Origin: JAWBMQ01 sp038828875
GTDB lineage: Archaea; Nanobdellota; Nanobdellia; Woesearchaeales; JAWBMQ01
Assembly (NCBI GenBank): GCA_038828875.1
Contig: JAWBMQ010000006.1
Span: 1-64,000 of the forward strand
Direction: 5' to 3'
Length of the DNA stretch: 64,000 bases
Below the pieces are notes generated by a model that saw only the letters and a list, made by a program, of their open reading frames with translations, did no database searches and was not told the DNA's origin. Made by a program: the position numbers and the translations under genes. This document shows, piece by piece, positions 1 through 10,198 of this stretch (positions are counted from its first letter, which is position 1; every line of letters begins with the position of its first letter).

Positions 1-3000
1 CAGGATCACCCAAACAAAAATATAAATATAAGCTAGATTGTTTTTTAATTTCCTCCTTTCTGAAACATAAATAATATCTTACGGAATATTCCCTCGACTC
101 TTTTTTATCTAAATCTTTTGTAGCAGAATATTTTGATTCTTTTAATATAGTGAAATTGAACTTAGTGTCATCTAGTTTTATCTTAATAAATTTATTAGAT
201 AAATCCTCACTCTTAGTAATTATAGAAAATTTGTTATTAATAATCTCATTCATGTTATCTTTCAACACCTTAATTTTATCATATTCTTTTGAAACATTAT
301 AATCAGAATTCCATAATTCTAAAACCCCTTCGTTAGTAGCTTTGTTATTACATTCACAACGATAACTCAAAGAATAGGGAATATAATTTATGAAATATAT
401 ATTTAAGATATTTGATCCATCTTTGCCTTTGCGCATTAAATCTTCCAAAAAAGTTATATTGAAAGTAAACTCTTTATCATCATAATAACAACTAATTTTA
501 AAGTCTATAAATATATCCTCTTGGACTGTTAGTTTTTTACAATTAATTTCATTTTTTAATTTTTCAATAGTTGGATTTTTTTCAATAATTGCATTTTTAG
601 GAATATTAATAATCTCATGGATTTTTAGTTTTATCAAATCCGGAACATTCTTTTCATTTGTTAAAGGAATATTTACTGAATATTGATTACTACCAAAATT
701 CAATGGAGTAAATTTACTTACATCTAAACACTTACAAGATGGCTTAACTATTATATTAATACTTTGACTTTCATCGGTATATTTATTACAGATAATTTTT
801 AGTTTATAGTCATATTTTCCTGGCGTACTTTGAGAATGATTAACTTTTTTATTGATTATATCTATGTTTTCTGAGTTTATTTCTTTATTATTTTCTAACA
901 ATTTAACTCTAGGATTCTGATCTAAAGATAGATACTCAAATTCAATTTCGATATTATCTCCTGCATAAACCTCTTTTGGATATTTAGTTATCTTTATTCC
1001 ACATGATTTTAGAATTTTAAAATCAGTTTCTTTAGACCATATTTCGATGTTTTTTTGAGGAGTATAATAACTAATATTAATTTTATACTTTACATCTTTT
1101 ACACTTAATTCCCCATTATTAAAAGATGAACTTACATCCTTAGGAACTATATAATTATCCCATTTTAATGGTATCTTAGTATATCCATTCTCATACTTAA
1201 TGTTTTCTAGTGGATTCGCCATAGTACCATCTAAATTTACATCTTTAATTATTTTTGTAAGATTGAATTTATAAACTTCTAAATTACTGCTATTTACGCT
1301 TATTAACGATATTTCTTTTACAATATCCCTGCACTCCGTAAGATTGCCTTTAAACTTTAAAAAGAATTCTTGACTAATTCTCCAATTATTATTATCATAT
1401 TTAGCAGAAACCTCTTTTTTATTTACATTAAACTCTAATGATTTAATTCTTTCTTCACATATTGAAAATAGATAAGAATAATAAGACACATCCTCTTTTT
1501 TTACTTTAAAGCTAACAGATGCTTCTTTTAATAATTGATCATCCTTATTATAAATCAAAATATTATAAATAGCAGTTTCTTGATCTAATAAAATTTGCTG
1601 ATTGAATCTGGTATTTATCTCTGTTGGAACTTGAAACTCACTCCAATTCAATGTTATTATCGTTTGACCATTCTTAAAATCAATCCCTGGATTCATTTTT
1701 CCATCTGATACTTTAGAAACATTTTCTATTTCATTCGAACTATTTATCTTGAACGCATATACTACCAATCCTCCACTTCTTAAACTACTTAAATTTATGT
1801 TCTTTATGTAATCCTTACAAACTCTTAAATCTCCATTAAATGTTAGGTTGAAAATTTGATTTGATATTATCCAATTCCCTGTCAATAATTTTGCGTCTAC
1901 AGTATCCTTATCTACGGAAAATTTTAATGAATTTATAATTTCATTACATACCTCCTTTTTTTGTTTTTCATATTGATTATTATCCTTAATTATTTCAAAA
2001 GAAACTTCTTTGCTATTAATTAAGTTATTATTGGTATCATAAATTAAAACGTTATAGAACGCTTTCTCCTTATTTATTTTAATATCTTTAAATGACTCCA
2101 AAATTTGAGAAGGAAGTTCAAAATTATTCCAAATAACCTTAATTAATAATTTTTCGCTATTATAAAAATCTAGCGCATTTTGATTCTTCAAGTTATCAAC
2201 AATAACACGTCCATCCATATCAAATGCATATACTACTCCCTTATTACTATCATTTAAACTCATAAACGAAATATTTCTTATATAATGTTTACAAGAAGTT
2301 ATAAAGTTCAAAAAACTTAAATTAAATGTTTGATTTGTTTTCCAAACCCCGGATTCTATTGTAGCAATTACAGGATCTTCTTTTTCAATTTCTAAATATA
2401 TATTATTACAATCTTCAGAAGAAATAGATGATCCTGAAAGAGAGTTTTCTTTTTTAATCTGTATAGTTATATTTTTGGAATCTACCAGGATATCAAATAA
2501 AAATAATGAAAAATTATAATCCACTAGACCACTTTCGAATTCGTTATTAAAATCCTTAATTAATTCAGTAGGAAGTAAAAAATTATTACTCCAGTCCAAT
2601 TCAATAATAATTTTGTTATCACTTTGACTAAATTTTGAAGTAGGCTTTTTTTGTGAAGTTCTTAAGAAGATTTCATTTAGAGTATTATCTGAAGTTATGT
2701 TAAACACATACTCTAATTCCTCCGTATTATTATATCTATTTTTTATAGTTATGTTTTGTATATAATTTTTACAAATTTCATAATTAGTTTTATCAAAAGA
2801 TATATTAAATCCTATTTCATATATCCATTGATTTTTTTCATTTTTAATGGCGAATTCCTTGAATTTTATCAAGTCTATAGAGTAAAATTTAAAATTCTTA
2901 CACTGCTCGATCTTTTGTTTTTCTAAAGCAAGTTGATTTTTTATTATTTCAAAAGATTTTGAATATTTCGACACAAGATTTCCTGAAATATTATAAACCT

Positions 3001-6000
3001 CAAAATCAATAAAAGCATTTGTTTTTGAAATAGTTATATCATTGAACTTACTATCAAAAGTTTTAGTCACATTAAATTCAGTCCAATTTAAAATTATTGT
3101 CTTTTTATCGGTTGTGAATTCAGGAATTATATTTTGCTCTGGACTTACATAAATTTTATTGAATTTTCCATCTTCACTAATATTGAATACATAAACAACA
3201 CCAAAAAGATTATTTTTAATTGTAATATTCTTTATTAATAACTTACATTCTTCAACACTTTTATTAAACGTCAAATTAATAGTTTGATTAGCTCTCCATG
3301 TCCTATCTTCATCATTATAATTAGCAAATATGGGGGTAAGCACAATCACATTCATGTGTGTAATTCTATTATTGCACTCTTCTACCATGTGTTTATAACG
3401 TTCTGAATCTTCTTTAATTATTGTAAAATTTTTTTCTTTATATTTTGTGTCCTTTGAATTTTTTATTATTACTTCAACTTTCAAAGTAACATTTTTCTCC
3501 TTAACCCCTAGATCATAAAAAGAATCACTATCTGATATCTCTAAATTACTATAATTTAATAAAATTAATCCTTCTTTTATTTCTTGTGAAGATGGCTTTA
3601 TTCCATCTTTAAATGTAAGTATTTGAGAAGAGTCTAATTCAAATGTAGTTAAATGAATTCCTGATAAACTTAAATTTATTAAATTTATACATTCAGAATC
3701 AATCTTCTCACTAAAAGAAATATTAATACTTTGATTATACCTCCACTTTTTATCCTGATAATATGCATTCACTTTTGATAAAACTAAAACCTCATTTAAA
3801 GTAAGCTGGTTACAATCCTTTTTTTCTTCTTTTGAAGAAGTTTCTTTAGGTTCTCCTTCTGAACTTTCAGAGCTATAGACTTTTTCTAACTTTAAATTAA
3901 GAGATAATTCGCATGATAAGATATTTGGCACTGAAATATTTAATGTTAGATTTGAATTTTGATTATCTTTTAATCCCTTACCATTAATATTAATATTAGT
4001 AACATTGATCTTCAAATCATTATTCTCTGTCAAGATCTCCACTTTTTCACACTTACTATTAGTTGTTTCCCAATTATTATTAATATTAATTGATGAATTG
4101 AAAATTAATATGTTATCAATATAATACGAAAAGCTTCTTAAATAATTTTTATTAATAATTGAATCATATTTAAAAGTAAGATTTATAGAATCATTGAATT
4201 CTCCTGCAACTAGAGTACGAGTTGAAAAAAGTGAATATATAGAAATTAATTTATTACTTTCACAGCTACAATTATTAACAATTGAATATTTCAAAGATAG
4301 ATTTTTTTTCATTCCCTCTTTTGATTTATTGAAAAATTCAATTTTAAACTCAATATTATCTAATTTTTCTACATATTCAAAAGATAAATTTGATTCTAAA
4401 TATAAGCAGTTAGTAGCAGAGGAATAATTTGCAAAGTAATCATTCTGTTTAACAACTAAGCTATCCTCTGAAAAATTAATCTCAATCAAAACATTTTTCT
4501 TTCCATGAGTTAAATTGATTTTATTTTCTAAATATAACTTAGGAGTATCGTTGAAACATAAGCTTATATTTTTTGAAATTACTCCTTTACTAAAAATATC
4601 ATCACACGTAATATTTGATTCATTTTCAAAAACTAATTTATTTATTGCTAATCCTGGAACAATTTCTAAATAATATAAAACATCTCCTTTAATTTGCATT
4701 CTTTCGAGAAGAAGTGAATATGATAAAACATAGTATGTGCAATTTTCATTTCTGAAAAAATTGTTTAAATAATTTTTCACATCCTCGTAATTATTAACTG
4801 AAAGGTCCTTGGTAATATTATCCATATCAACTATTATATCTGATGATGAAAATGTACAAAAATCAGGTTTAAATAAATACAATGCTAATACCCCTCCTAA
4901 AAGATATTTAATATCTTCTGTTTTCTTATATAATTCTTTCAAAGTAACTATAACCGATGAATAATTAACTTTTTGATTGTTGATTAGATGATTCTTGATT
5001 AGATTACAAATTTCTTTCTTAGAATCACTACAAGAAAGTTCTCTTAGTTTGCCTAGTTCATTATTTAAATATTGATAATTTTCATAGATACCTTTTTGCG
5101 AATAATCCGATAAATTATAGAAATATGTAAAATCAAATAATTTATACTTGTTTATTGACAAATTTTCACTAATAGGAAGCCTATTCGAAAGATCAGCTAA
5201 AAAATTTTTATAAATTTCAAAGTTTTTCTCTTCAGGAACAAGAGATAAATTTGGATTTATTTTTTCAGTTTTCCATTTATTTAATGTATCATTGATAAAT
5301 TCAAAATTTGTAAGATTTCTTGCTCTCGTATATCCTAAAAAATTCATTAATTCTTCCACTTTTTTTTCGTTGAGTAATTTATTATCATGTGAAACATATG
5401 ATAAATTTGCAAAAAACAAGAAATCTACAAATCTATTGTTATTATTTTCAAAATAATATTTCATTTCAGCATTTCCAACTTTCAAGAAAAACGCTTTATT
5501 TTTTTGTCTAAAATTCTCATCATTTATAGAATTAGAAACATCATTCAATGATAAATAATACAATCCAAAAATAGGTGAAAAATCTGAAACATCTTTTTTA
5601 TTTTTTATGAATTCTTTGTCAATAATTACATATTCCTCAAAGTTCTTATGTTTGAGCTCATCTAATCCTGTGTTGATCGCATTAACAAAAGAATTTAATT
5701 CGTTATCATTTTCATTTATTATCTTTACTTTCTCCTTTAAATTAACATATGTTAGGAAAAAATCAACGAATTTTTGATCATTTTTATTATACGATAAATA
5801 AACGTTATATTTTCCATCATTAAGTTGTATATCTTCAGATTTATCTTTTTTCTTTAAAAACACAAGGTTATTTAATTTCACGAAAATCTCATACATATCA
5901 GTCAAAAATTTTTCCTCTTTTACACAAATCAAATCTTCAACGTTAATTTTATTTATTAAATCAAAAGATTTTTGTTTAACCTCATCTGGAATGTTTTTTT

Positions 6001-6463
6001 CTTGATCACCTATTATTAAAGTATTTGGAACAGATAATTGAATTCTTTGAGGATTTTCAGATATCATTTCTACAAGAATTATAGGAATAATACTTTCTAA
6101 ATTAATATTATCTTTATTAATTATACATAACGTTTTACCATCGGTAGTTTTGGATAAAAAAACAGCATCTTTTCTATTTTGTAAACTTGTCAATGGATCT
6201 ACACAATCAGAAAATTCTGTACAAGGGTCTAATCCCTTTAAGGAATCAACTAATTCTTTTTCTTCGGATGGTTTAGTCGGCGGGGGACTTGGAGGTAAAG
6301 GTGGTTGCTGTGGCTGTTTCTCTGGTTGATTTGTTTTTGAATCAGAACTCCAAAATAAAAAGAAAACGGTTTCTCTTCTACAAGAAACAAAGAATGATAA
6401 AGTAACGAGAACTATAAAAAATAAACCCAACATCACAATTTTTCTAGAGTTATTTTTTGCCAT
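1..6463 (-). CDS. Giant putative surface lipoprotein 1 (3' end outside the window)
   Basis: The minus-strand frame opens at ATG 6463 and I found no stop down to base 1, so at least 2150 residues are encoded and the C-terminus is missing. Residues 1-28 form a signal sequence ending in a lipobox-like FVSC (Cys28), followed by a Pro/Gln-rich linker (about 45-68). Residues to about 575 share landmarks with the giants at 16077-20129 and 20667-25277. From about residue 900 to 1750 there are six degenerate tandem repeats of about 150-163 residues, each with a Trp followed by an NQT-NLTF-like strand and a conserved Cys before an Ile-rich strand. An Ig-like segment follows. NxS/T sequons are dense. 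It overlaps the small gene upstream by 14 bp, so the two are probably co-translated. I recognise no family; a cell-surface or adhesive role is inferred from the architecture only. Confidence 0.85.
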   Translation of the reverse strand, partial: MAKNNSRKIVMLGLFFIVLVTLSFFVSCRRETVFFLFWSSDSKTNQPEKQPQQPPLPPSPPPTKPSEEKELVDSLKGLDPCTEFSDCVDPLTSLQNRKDAVFLSKTTDGKTLCIINKDNINLESIIPIILVEMISENPQRIQLSVPNTLIIGDQEKNIPDEVKQKSFDLINKINVEDLICVKEEKFLTDMYEIFVKLNNLVFLKKKDKSEDIQLNDGKYNVYLSYNKNDQKFVDFFLTYVNLKEKVKIINENDNELNSFVNAINTGLDELKHKNFEEYVIIDKEFIKNKKDVSDFSPIFGLYYLSLNDVSNSINDENFRQKNKAFFLKVGNAEMKYYFENNNNRFVDFLFFANLSYVSHDNKLLNEKKVEELMNFLGYTRARNLTNFEFINDTLNKWKTEKINPNLSLVPEEKNFEIYKNFLADLSNRLPISENLSINKYKLFDFTYFYNLSDYSQKGIYENYQYLNNELGKLRELSCSDSKKEICNLIKNHLINNQKVNYSSVIVTLKELYKKTEDIKYLLGGVLALYLFKPDFCTFSSSDIIVDMDNITKDLSVNNYEDVKNYLNNFFRNENCTYYVLSYSLLLERMQIKGDVLYYLEIVPGLAINKLVFENESNITCDDIFSKGVISKNISLCFNDTPKLYLENKINLTHGKKNVLIEINFSEDSLVVKQNDYFANYSSATNCLYLESNLSFEYVEKLDNIEFKIEFFNKSKEGMKKNLSLKYSIVNNCSCESNKLISIYSLFSTRTLVAGEFNDSINLTFKYDSIINKNYLRSFSYYIDNILIFNSSININNNWETTNSKCEKVEILTENNDLKINVTNININGKGLKDNQNSNLTLNISVPNILSCELSLNLKLEKVYSSESSEGEPKETSSKEEKKDCNQLTLNEVLVLSKVNAYYQDKKWRYNQSINISFSEKIDSECINLINLSLSGIHLTTFELDSSQILTFKDGIKPSSQEIKEGLILLNYSNLEISDSDSFYDLGVKEKNVTLKVEVIIKNSKDTKYKEKNFTIIKEDSERYKHMVEECNNRITHMNVIVLTPIFANYNDEDRTWRANQTINLTFNKSVEECKLLIKNITIKNNLFGVVYVFNISEDGKFNKIYVSPEQNIIPEFTTDKKTIILNWTEFNVTKTFDSKFNDITISKTNAFIDFEVYNISGNLVSKYSKSFEIIKNQLALEKQKIEQCKNFKFYSIDLIKFKEFAIKNEKNQWIYEIGFNISFDKTNYEICKNYIQNITIKNRYNNTEELEYVFNITSDNTLNEIFLRTSQKKPTSKFSQSDNKIIIELDWSNNFLLPTELIKDFNNEFESGLVDYNFSLFLFDILVDSKNITIQIKKENSLSGSSISSEDCNNIYLEIEKEDPVIATIESGVWKTNQTFNLSFLNFITSCKHYIRNISFMSLNDSNKGVVYAFDMDGRVIVDNLKNQNALDFYNSEKLLIKVIWNNFELPSQILESFKDIKINKEKAFYNVLIYDTNNNLINSKEVSFEIIKDNNQYEKQKKEVCNEIINSLKFSVDKDTVDAKLLTGNWIISNQIFNLTFNGDLRVCKDYIKNINLSSLRSGGLVVYAFKINSSNEIENVSKVSDGKMNPGIDFKNGQTIITLNWSEFQVPTEINTRFNQQILLDQETAIYNILIYNKDDQLLKEASVSFKVKKEDVSYYSYLFSICEERIKSLEFNVNKKEVSAKYDNNNWRISQEFFLKFKGNLTECRDIVKEISLISVNSSNLEVYKFNLTKIIKDVNLDGTMANPLENIKYENGYTKIPLKWDNYIVPKDVSSSFNNGELSVKDVKYKINISYYTPQKNIEIWSKETDFKILKSCGIKITKYPKEVYAGDNIEIEFEYLSLDQNPRVKLLENNKEINSENIDIINKKVNHSQSTPGKYDYKLKIICNKYTDESQSINIIVKPSCKCLDVSKFTPLNFGSNQYSVNIPLTNEKNVPDLIKLKIHEIINIPKNAIIEKNPTIEKLKNEINCKKLTVQEDIFIDFKISCYYDDKEFTFNITFLEDLMRKGKDGSNILNIYFINYIPYSLSYRCECNNKATNEGVLELWNSDYNVSKEYDKIKVLKDNMNEIINNKFSIITKSEDLSNKFIKIKLDDTKFNFTILKESKYSATKDLDKKESREYSVRYYLCFRKEEIKKQSSLYLYFCLGDP
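1200..4000 (-). repeat. Six degenerate tandem repeats inside giant gene 1
   Basis: A conserved Trp codon followed by an N-Q-T/S-x-N-[LI]-[TS]-F-like strand recurs near 3744, 3297, 2825, 2343, 1873 and 1382. The spacing is about 447, 472, 482, 470 and 491 bp. Each unit also has a Cys about 20 residues after the Trp, an Ile/Leu-rich strand, a Y-x-F strand, and a W or Y followed by a Pro near its end. The units are diverged at DNA level, unlike those of giant gene 2, so this is an old array of beta-rich domains. Confidence 0.7.
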
Positions 6464-6974
6464 TTTTCAAACCTTTTTTCTTTATATTTCTCAATTTTAA
6501 AAGATAATAACTCTTAAATATTAAAAAAATAAGTAAAACTGCTAAAATTATGAATGCTATTGCCCAATTCGATTCTTTTTGTTTTCTTTCTAAAATTATC
6601 ATTTTATTTCGAATATTAAATTCATCAATCGTTTCCCTTCTAAAAACTAAATTTTCGTATTTTTTACTACAAATCATATTATTAGAATCTAAGGAAAAAA
6701 CACTTATTTCTAAATTCTTTTGAAAAGGAACAACTAATTCTTCATCCAGCGAATAAAAAGGAATTTCCTCTACAATAAGATCTCCTTCTACCTTTAATAC
6801 ATAATTATTAGAAAGATGCTTAATATTACCATAATTCCCTTCCAAATAAGAAATTATTTCACAGCTTCCAGGATCTATTTTTATGTACTCATAAGAAAAA
6901 GCAGATAAAAATAAGACTAAGAAAAATAAAAGAAATATTAAAACTACCTTATTATTTCTAAATAAATTCATCAT
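6450..6974 (-). CDS. Small secreted one-TM partner protein (paralogue of 20130-20624)
   Basis: This 174-residue protein has a signal sequence (about 1-27), an extracytoplasmic part of about 105 residues, a C-terminal TM helix (about 137-153) and a short Lys-rich cytoplasmic tail. The start of the mature part, YIKIDPGSCEIISYLEG, closely matches the 164-residue protein at 20130-20624. Both keep a second Cys in an ICSK motif and a downstream N/D-L-x-F segment. In both loci the small gene sits directly before a giant lipoprotein gene; here they overlap by 14 bp. The family is unknown to me. A chaperone, anchor or processing partner of the giant protein is an inference from the repeated gene order. 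Two ATGs (6974 and 6971) are possible starts. Confidence 0.8.
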   Translation of the reverse strand: MMNLFRNNKVVLIFLLFFLVLFLSAFSYEYIKIDPGSCEIISYLEGNYGNIKHLSNNYVLKVEGDLIVEEIPFYSLDEELVVPFQKNLEISVFSLDSNNMICSKKYENLVFRRETIDEFNIRNKMIILERKQKESNWAIAFIILAVLLIFLIFKSYYLLKLRNIKKKGLKNGKK

Positions 6975-6990
6975 TGGATTTATGTTATTT

Positions 6991-7004
6991 TTATTTATAA
7001 ATGT
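6991..7004 (-). promoter_or_regulatory. TATA box for giant locus A
   Basis: On the minus strand ACATTTATAAATAA is centred about 24 nt before the ATG at 6974. That spacing fits an archaeal TATA element driving a leaderless or nearly leaderless transcript of the small gene and giant gene 1. Confidence 0.5.
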
Positions 7005-7044
7005 TTCTTAATAATAAATTCAAAAAAGTTATACCAAAAGAAAA

Positions 7045-7054
7045 TTTTAAATAA
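7045..7054 (+). promoter_or_regulatory. TATA box for the BatD/MoxR operon
   Basis: TTTTAAATAA is centred about 30 nt before the ATG at 7080, and no Shine-Dalgarno motif precedes that ATG. The element lies in the 105-bp divergent spacer shared with giant locus A. Confidence 0.4.
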
Positions 7055-7079
7055 TTTTTGTCTTTCATAAATCAATAGA

Positions 7080-8303
7080 ATGAAAAAAAAGATTTTGTTC
7101 TTTAGTGTTTTAAACCTAGTTTTACTTGTGGTTTTTTCAAATGAAATTTCCATAGAAAAATTTTACTCTGGAAATTTAACAACAGGTAGCAATCTTGAAA
7201 TTGGATATATTATAGAAAATAAAATTGATCAAGACATAGTTATAAAAATAAGAGATAGAAACATTATCAACGATGCAGGTTTTAATGTTGATTGCTTACA
7301 ACTTACAATACCTAAAAATCAAAAAGTAAAATATGTTTATGATCAGAAATTATTTTTGAATAAAGCAGGAAATTTTACTCTAGAACCTGCTCTTGCTGAA
7401 TATACTTTTAATGGAAAAAATAAAGAAGTTAGAAGCAATTCAATTAATTTAGAAATAAGTGGCAAAGAATATAACACAAAATACATAACTAACATTTACA
7501 GATGTGACGGAATTAGCAGACAATCTACTCAATATTCACAAATAGGATCAAACAGCATTGTGATAAGCAACGGAAATATAATGATAAATCAAGATGATTT
7601 TTTCAACATAGATGATGATTTTGACAAAATGTTTCAAGAAATGGAAGAACGCATGAATCAAGTTAGAAAACAAATGTATCAACAAATTCAACAAATAAAT
7701 CAGCCACAAAATTATCAACAGTATGTACCTAATTATGTTCCTGATTATGATGATATTCAAAATTCAATAAATCAAAACAATGTTAATAATCAACAAGCAC
7801 AACAAACTTTGAATCAAACAAGTAATTCTATTAAAAATAATAATCAACAAATAAATCAATCTTCAGTGCAAAAAACAACATCCAATTCTTCTAACATAAA
7901 TAACAAAATGAATCAAAAAGAAAATGTTAAAAATAACAAAAACAACTTTAGAAATTTGCTTCTTTGGATAATTCTATCACTTATTGCTTTACTTATAATA
8001 ATTTATCTAGTTCTTAATAAAAGTAAAAAACAATCTACTGAAATAGTAGAAGAAATAAAAGAAAAATCAATTTATCAATATTTTAAACTAATAAAGAAAG
8101 AATTTGAAACTATTGATGAGAAAAAGAAAGATAAAAAGAAGTACTTAAAATTCAAAGATCTTGTTGCTGAATTCAAAGATAAAATTGAAACAAAGGTTTC
8201 TGATGAGATTATTGAAAATATTAATTTGTTTTTATACGCTGACAATAAAGAGAACTTAAAATCTGCATTGGATGATCTTGAAAAAATTGTAAAAAAATTA
8301 TAG
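7080..8303 (+). CDS. BatD-like membrane-anchored protein of a MoxR/Bat operon
   Basis: The 407-residue protein has an N-terminal signal sequence (about 1-20) and a beta-rich extracytoplasmic region to about 150. A long Asn/Gln-rich low-complexity stretch spans about 185-295, followed by one TM helix (about 297-315) and a charged helical cytoplasmic tail of about 90 residues. The layout and position, directly before MoxR, DUF58 and VWA genes, match BatD-type proteins of Bat operons, although the Asn/Gln-rich insert is unusual. Sequence similarity to known BatD is not obvious by eye, so the name rests on context and topology. It is the first gene of a five-gene plus-strand operon. Confidence 0.6.
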   Translation: MKKKILFFSVLNLVLLVVFSNEISIEKFYSGNLTTGSNLEIGYIIENKIDQDIVIKIRDRNIINDAGFNVDCLQLTIPKNQKVKYVYDQKLFLNKAGNFTLEPALAEYTFNGKNKEVRSNSINLEISGKEYNTKYITNIYRCDGISRQSTQYSQIGSNSIVISNGNIMINQDDFFNIDDDFDKMFQEMEERMNQVRKQMYQQIQQINQPQNYQQYVPNYVPDYDDIQNSINQNNVNNQQAQQTLNQTSNSIKNNNQQINQSSVQKTTSNSSNINNKMNQKENVKNNKNNFRNLLLWIILSLIALLIIIYLVLNKSKKQSTEIVEEIKEKSIYQYFKLIKKEFETIDEKKKDKKKYLKFKDLVAEFKDKIETKVSDEIIENINLFLYADNKENLKSALDDLEKIVKKL

Positions 8304-8338
8304 AGTTAAAAATTTAATTAATTAAAAATGGTGAAACT

Positions 8339-9352
8339 ATGAAAACAAAAGATAGCATTAAGGGAAATAAAAAGAATTCCGAAAAAAATGAAAAAATAAT
8401 CGATGGAATAAAAATAAAAAATGAAAAAATTGTTGAACTAATAGATGAAATACATAAAAATGTTTATGGTCAAGATGAATTAATAGTAAAAACAATAGTT
8501 GCATTGTTAAGCAATGGACATGTTTTGATTGAAGGTGTACCTGGTTTAGCTAAAACTTTGCTCGTCAATACTATGGCAAAAGCATTAGATTTATCTTTCA
8601 GCAGAATACAATTTACTCCAGATTTATTACCATCTGATATTATAGGTACTGAAATCATCAATAAAGAGAGAGAATTCGTAGTGAAAAAAGGTCCAATTTT
8701 TGCAAACTTCATTCTTGCTGATGAAATAAACAGAAGTCCACCAAAAGTACAATCTGCTTTGCTAGAAGCTATGCAAGAAAAACAAGTTACAATTGGAAAT
8801 CAAACATTCAAATTAGATTTACCATTCTTTGTATTTGCAACTCAAAATCCAATTGAAAACCAAGGAACTTATCAATTACCTGAAGCAGAATTAGATAGAT
8901 TTATGTTTAAAATTATCGTAAGTTATCCTGAACTAGAAGATGAAATGAAAATTCTTGAAAGATATTCCTCAAATAAAGTTGAAAAGATAGAAAAAGTTTT
9001 AACAAAAGAAGAAATTATTAAATTCCAAAATGAAGTAAGAAACGTTTATCTTGATCCAGTTATACAAGAGTACATAGCAAAAATTGTAGATGCAACAAGA
9101 AATCCAGAAAAATACAATTTGAAAAGAAATGTCGAATATGGTTCTAGTCCTAGAGGAAGTATAAATTTAGCAATTGCAAGCAAAGCCATTGCTTGGCTTA
9201 ACAATAGAAACTATGTTATTCCAAATGATGTTAAAGTTATTGCTAAAGAAGTGCTAAGACACAGAATAATTCTTACTTATGAAGCTATGATTGAAAAAGT
9301 AAAAGAAGATTCAATTATTGATGAAATTTTAAACACAATAGAAGAACCATGA
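8339..9352 (+). CDS. MoxR-family AAA+ ATPase
   Basis: A 337-residue AAA+ ATPase of the MoxR family, which works as a chaperone-like ATPase with VWA-domain partners. Walker A is GVPGLAKT (about residue 63), Walker B is FILADEINRSPPK (about 125), and the sensor region FVFATQNPIENQGTYQLPEA is typical of the family. The start is set by a GGTGA motif 5 nt upstream. The first 30 residues are charged and atypical. The stop overlaps the start of the DUF58 gene (ATGA). With the neighbouring DUF58 and VWA proteins it probably matures or inserts metal into envelope or enzyme complexes; the client is unknown. Confidence 0.93.
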   Translation: MKTKDSIKGNKKNSEKNEKIIDGIKIKNEKIVELIDEIHKNVYGQDELIVKTIVALLSNGHVLIEGVPGLAKTLLVNTMAKALDLSFSRIQFTPDLLPSDIIGTEIINKEREFVVKKGPIFANFILADEINRSPPKVQSALLEAMQEKQVTIGNQTFKLDLPFFVFATQNPIENQGTYQLPEAELDRFMFKIIVSYPELEDEMKILERYSSNKVEKIEKVLTKEEIIKFQNEVRNVYLDPVIQEYIAKIVDATRNPEKYNLKRNVEYGSSPRGSINLAIASKAIAWLNNRNYVIPNDVKVIAKEVLRHRIILTYEAMIEKVKEDSIIDEILNTIEEP

Positions 9353-10197
9353 ACAAAAAAAATGAAGAAATAAAAAAGCAAATTTTCAAAAGTGTAAGAG
9401 AAATTGAAATAAAAACGAACAAATTAGTTAATACTTTAATTTATGGAAATTTTCAATCTGTTTTCTTAGGTAATGGAATTGATTTTATGGATTTAAGAGA
9501 ATACATTCCTGGAGATGACATTAGATTCATTGATTGGAAAAGTAGTGCAAGAAAGGATGAGATTTTTATAAAAAAATATAACGAAGAAAGAGAAAGCGTA
9601 TATTGTTTTATTTTGGATTACTCAAAAAGCATGTTTTTCAGAAAAAAGTTAGAGTTTTCTTTATTATTGCTAAGTGGAATGATGATGTATGCTGCTAAAA
9701 ACAACAACACTTTTTATGTTTTTACTTTAAGCAACAAATTAAATTTTTTAGGAAGATTTAAACAAATCAAGGATGTTTATTTTGTTACCGAATTGATAGT
9801 AGATGATATTCTAGAAAACAGCGAAGAAATTTTAAAATCAAAAAAATTTGAGCTTAAGGATGCTCTTAGGAAAATAAGCTTTAGAAATTATACTCATACC
9901 ATAATCATTTCAGATTTTTTCTTTGAAAATTTTGAAAAAGAACTAAATTACCTAAAAACAATTGATTTTTTAGCACTTCAAATTATTTCAAATATTGAAT
10001 TAAATCCAAAAACAGGAATTTATGAATTAGATGGAATTAGAATTTTAACTGAAAACAAGAAAGTTAAGGAAACAATAGCAAACAAACAAAAAGAAATTAA
10101 AGGAATATTTTTGAAAAAAGGTTATAAATTTTTCACATTAGATTGCGAAAATGATCTTTTCCAAGAAATTAAAAAAATATTACTTGAGGTAAGCTAA
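9349..10197 (+). CDS. DUF58-domain protein of the MoxR operon
   Basis: The 282-residue protein carries the DUF58 signature DLREYIPGDDIRFIDWKSSA (about residues 45-65) followed by a degenerate VWA-like segment (FILDYSKSM). It overlaps the MoxR gene by 4 bp and is followed one base later by the VWA gene, so translation is probably coupled. DUF58 proteins regularly accompany MoxR ATPases and are thought to act as adaptors. No TM helix is visible, so it is probably cytoplasmic. Confidence 0.88.
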   Translation: MNKKNEEIKKQIFKSVREIEIKTNKLVNTLIYGNFQSVFLGNGIDFMDLREYIPGDDIRFIDWKSSARKDEIFIKKYNEERESVYCFILDYSKSMFFRKKLEFSLLLLSGMMMYAAKNNNTFYVFTLSNKLNFLGRFKQIKDVYFVTELIVDDILENSEEILKSKKFELKDALRKISFRNYTHTIIISDFFFENFEKELNYLKTIDFLALQIISNIELNPKTGIYELDGIRILTENKKVKETIANKQKEIKGIFLKKGYKFFTLDCENDLFQEIKKILLEVS

Positions 10198-10198
10198 A

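Noticed and set aside
1..6463. Mobile element or phage tail origin for the giant gene
   Set aside because: No transposase, integrase, terminal repeats or phage structural genes nearby; base composition equals that of the neighbours, and a secretion signal with lipobox points to a cellular surface protein.
7548..7760. Antisense open frame within the BatD-like gene
   Set aside because: It is the shadow of the Asn/Gln-rich coding stretch: a repetitive Ile/His/Leu composition, no ribosome-binding site, fully inside a real gene.
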